A stretch of DNA of 64,000 bases. It comes from Nostoc sp. CMAA1605. Its GTDB lineage: Bacteria; Cyanobacteriota; Cyanobacteriia; Cyanobacteriales; Nostocaceae. The stretch's first letter is position 1. Each line of letters opens with the position of its first letter. Below the pieces are notes generated by a model. The model was not told the DNA's origin. It ran no database searches and saw nothing but the letters and a program-made list of their open reading frames with translations. Both the position numbers and the translations under genes were made by a program. Of the stretch, positions 62,391 through 64,000 are shown one piece after another. Where the stretch lies: contig NZ_PJIZ01000026.1 in NCBI RefSeq assembly GCF_021596505.1, forward strand, positions 1-64,000. The letters run 5' to 3'.

Positions 62391-62488
62391 AGGAAATGAG
62401 AAAAACTATTCCCTGTTCCCTAATGACTCTTGACTCTTGACTATTGACCCTCGACCAGATAAATTAATAAGTGTCCAATTACTTATTT

Positions 62489-63124
62489 ATGGCTCGTACT
62501 CCTAAAATCACTAACCAGCAAATCTTAGATGCTGCCCGTGAAGTCTTCCTACAAAAAGGCTTTAGTGGCTCCACCCTAGAAATTGCTCAACGAGCTGGGA
62601 TTTCGGAAGCATCTATCTTCAAACGCTTCGCCACTAAAGAAGACCTATTTTTTGCAGCTATGGGTATGCCTGATACAGCCCCTTGGATAAAAGAATTAGA
62701 GGTTCTTTGTGGACAAGGTGATCTCAAGCAAAATCTAGTTGCTATATTCCTCCAGATTTTAGACTTTTATAGCGTCGTCTTTCCACGTATGATGATGCTC
62801 CGCTCTCGTGGCATGGATTTACCAGAGATGAGAGGTAAAAATGCAAAACCTGTTCAAGAGTTAAAAATATTAATGGATTTTCTAGAACGAGAGATGAATC
62901 AAGGGCGGCTTCGTTCTTGTGATGCTCAAGCTTTAGCTCATATGATCATGGGTGCGTTGATGAACTATATTTTTCTGGAGCAAATATCATCTCCCATGAC
63001 TTTACCTACACACTCACCTCAGACGGGAACAGAACTTCATCAATCAGAAAAATCTTCAACAGCCACAAGATTATTTGTAGAAAACTTAGTGGAGATAGTC
63101 TGGCAGGGAATTGCACCTCACTAA
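62489..63124 (+). CDS. TetR/AcrR family transcriptional regulator
   Basis: 211 residues from ATG 62489; a GTG at 62471 would add six residues. The N-terminal HTH (about 10-55) reads QQILDAAREVFLQKGF then TLEIAQRAGISEASIFKRF and TKEDLFFAAM, typical of TetR. The C-terminal ligand domain is unassigned. TetR repressors usually control neighbouring efflux genes. The next gene on the same strand encodes a small secreted protein, and the true target may lie beyond the right edge. Confidence 0.9.
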   Translation: MARTPKITNQQILDAAREVFLQKGFSGSTLEIAQRAGISEASIFKRFATKEDLFFAAMGMPDTAPWIKELEVLCGQGDLKQNLVAIFLQILDFYSVVFPRMMMLRSRGMDLPEMRGKNAKPVQELKILMDFLEREMNQGRLRSCDAQALAHMIMGALMNYIFLEQISSPMTLPTHSPQTGTELHQSEKSSTATRLFVENLVEIVWQGIAPH

Positions 63125-63291
63125 ACAATTGGTGTTGCATGATGAAGGGATGAATTGAGCCAAATCGGAAAATTTCATGAGGTGGCGATCGCCTCTAAAC
63201 TTAGCAACACCAAGAATGATCGAGCCAACTCAAAATTTTTTTGCTTAATTAATAAGTTAGTGCTTACATTTTATTGCTGAGGGTAATTTTT

Positions 63292-63795
63292 ATGTGGCTA
63301 CGTCGTGCTTTTCTGTTAGGAATTATCTGCTTTTGTTTTGGGCTTAACTTTTTTTTAGCTGCACCATGTCCTCAGTCACAACCATTGAGTTTACCAATGC
63401 CTGAGCAAAACTATTTGTGGGAATTTCAATTGATCGAAGTATCTCAATTGTTCAATTTGACATTAGAACAGCAGCAGAAACTAGCAATTAATTTTTATCA
63501 AAATCAAGAACAAATACTGCAAAATCAACAAATACTACAGCCAGTTTCATCAGATTTAATCACCATGATGATGGGAACTGCCACGACAGATGAAATCCGT
63601 GATAAATACCAACAACTGCAAAATTTATATTTGGCGTTAGATAATATGAGATTTGAAAGTATGTTAATAATACGAGAAATACTTAAACCAGAACAACGTC
63701 AACATTTATTTGATATGTTACAGCCCAACAATCATGAAGAATTTAATTACTCAAAATTATCATCATCTGATTGTATTACTGAAATTACTGGCTGA
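63292..63795 (+). CDS. Secreted LTXXQ-motif (Spy/CpxP-like) protein
   Basis: 167 residues from ATG 63292, with gaggg upstream. A TTG at 63274 is less likely. A hydrophobic signal segment (about 5-25) is followed by two LTXXQ-like motifs, NLTLEQQQKL (near residue 60) and LKPEQRQHLF (near 138), in a helical, Gln-rich region. This is the layout of Spy/CpxP periplasmic chaperones or stress sensors. Position after a TetR regulator suggests an envelope-stress or efflux unit continuing past the window. 63796-64000 shows no gene. Confidence 0.65.
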   Translation: MWLRRAFLLGIICFCFGLNFFLAAPCPQSQPLSLPMPEQNYLWEFQLIEVSQLFNLTLEQQQKLAINFYQNQEQILQNQQILQPVSSDLITMMMGTATTDEIRDKYQQLQNLYLALDNMRFESMLIIREILKPEQRQHLFDMLQPNNHEEFNYSKLSSSDCITEITG

Positions 63796-64000
63796 TTGAG
63801 ATTGGTGTAGTTAAATATGTAGGAGTTGACAGCTATTATCAATACTTTTACCTAATTTTAAATATGCGGTAGTTAATTATAGCTTTTCTGATTCTGTTGA
63901 AGCATAAATAAATGATTAAACACAGATAATTTTGGAACTTAGCAGACTGGTAAAGGCTAAATTCAGAATCTTACTAATTACCAAAACTGACATAGAAATG

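Overview
The window reads as chromosome of a filamentous, probably heterocyst-forming cyanobacterium (Nostoc/Anabaena type). Supporting signs: dense HIP1 octamers (gcgatcgc) on both strands, three high-light-inducible CAB-like proteins, an SLH/OprB-type iron-uptake porin, a group 1 cyanobacterial SigA, and the 7-9 bp short tandem repeats (ttcgcaa, actcatt, tgactaa, ggggact, ggtgtaag) that fill many intergenic gaps. No transposase, integrase or phage gene was recognised. The species assignment is an inference from these traits.

Layout. 1-6.8 kb: a Uma2-family gene end, aspartase, a DUF362 protein, inorganic pyrophosphatase, PanD and a metallo-beta-lactamase-fold protein that has lost its metal motif. 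7.0-9.5 kb: a multi-PAS histidine kinase with an ethylene-receptor-like membrane domain. 9.9-15.1 kb: a metal-acquisition block of porin, zinc ABC transporter genes znuA, znuC and znuB, and an SmtB/ArsR-type sensor on the opposite strand between znuC and znuB. 15.1-24.4 kb: tRNA-Phe, tRNA-Ala, hisF, ruvB, a TPR protein, rpmF, a molybdopterin oxidoreductase, a repeat protein, an aldehyde dehydrogenase and a response-regulator kinase. 24.8-26.5 kb: a CRISPR array of 22 repeats (20 identical, 2 eroded) with no cas genes nearby, followed at once by a very acidic 79-residue ORF. 26.9-34.8 kb: pheT, Uma2 and YCII proteins, small membrane or secreted proteins, and a sugar nucleotidyltransferase fused to a degenerate phosphomannomutase domain. 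35-45 kb: a 1040-residue membrane repeat protein, two tandem HLIPs, a 1709-residue caspase/nSTAND/WD40 protein and an SMR exporter. 45.8-64 kb: a small heat-shock protein, HAD phosphatase, argS, miaA, gyrB, a fasciclin lipoprotein, sigA, a third HLIP, a GyrA/ParC-type subunit, a CheY-like protein, a TPR protein, a TetR regulator and an LTXXQ-type secreted protein.

How it works together. Most loci are single housekeeping genes separated by repeat-rich spacers. The clearest functional cluster is zinc homeostasis: import genes, a Zur/Fur-like box, a zinc-sensing SmtB-type repressor and an outer-membrane porin. Information-processing genes (pheT, argS, miaA, gyrB, sigA, gyrA/parC, ruvB, rpmF) are scattered through the window. 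The defence or signalling candidates are the orphan CRISPR array, whose repeat resembles those of cyanobacterial type III systems, and the giant caspase-nSTAND-WD40 protein, which carries a second, catalytically dead caspase-like domain.

Several proteins keep a fold but lose its catalytic residues: the MBL protein, the phosphomannomutase domain, the second caspase-like domain and the ethylene-receptor copper site. At least three dispersed repeat families occur between genes, including MITE-like elements that carry the heptamer repeats inside ATACCAATT/AATTGGTAT ends.
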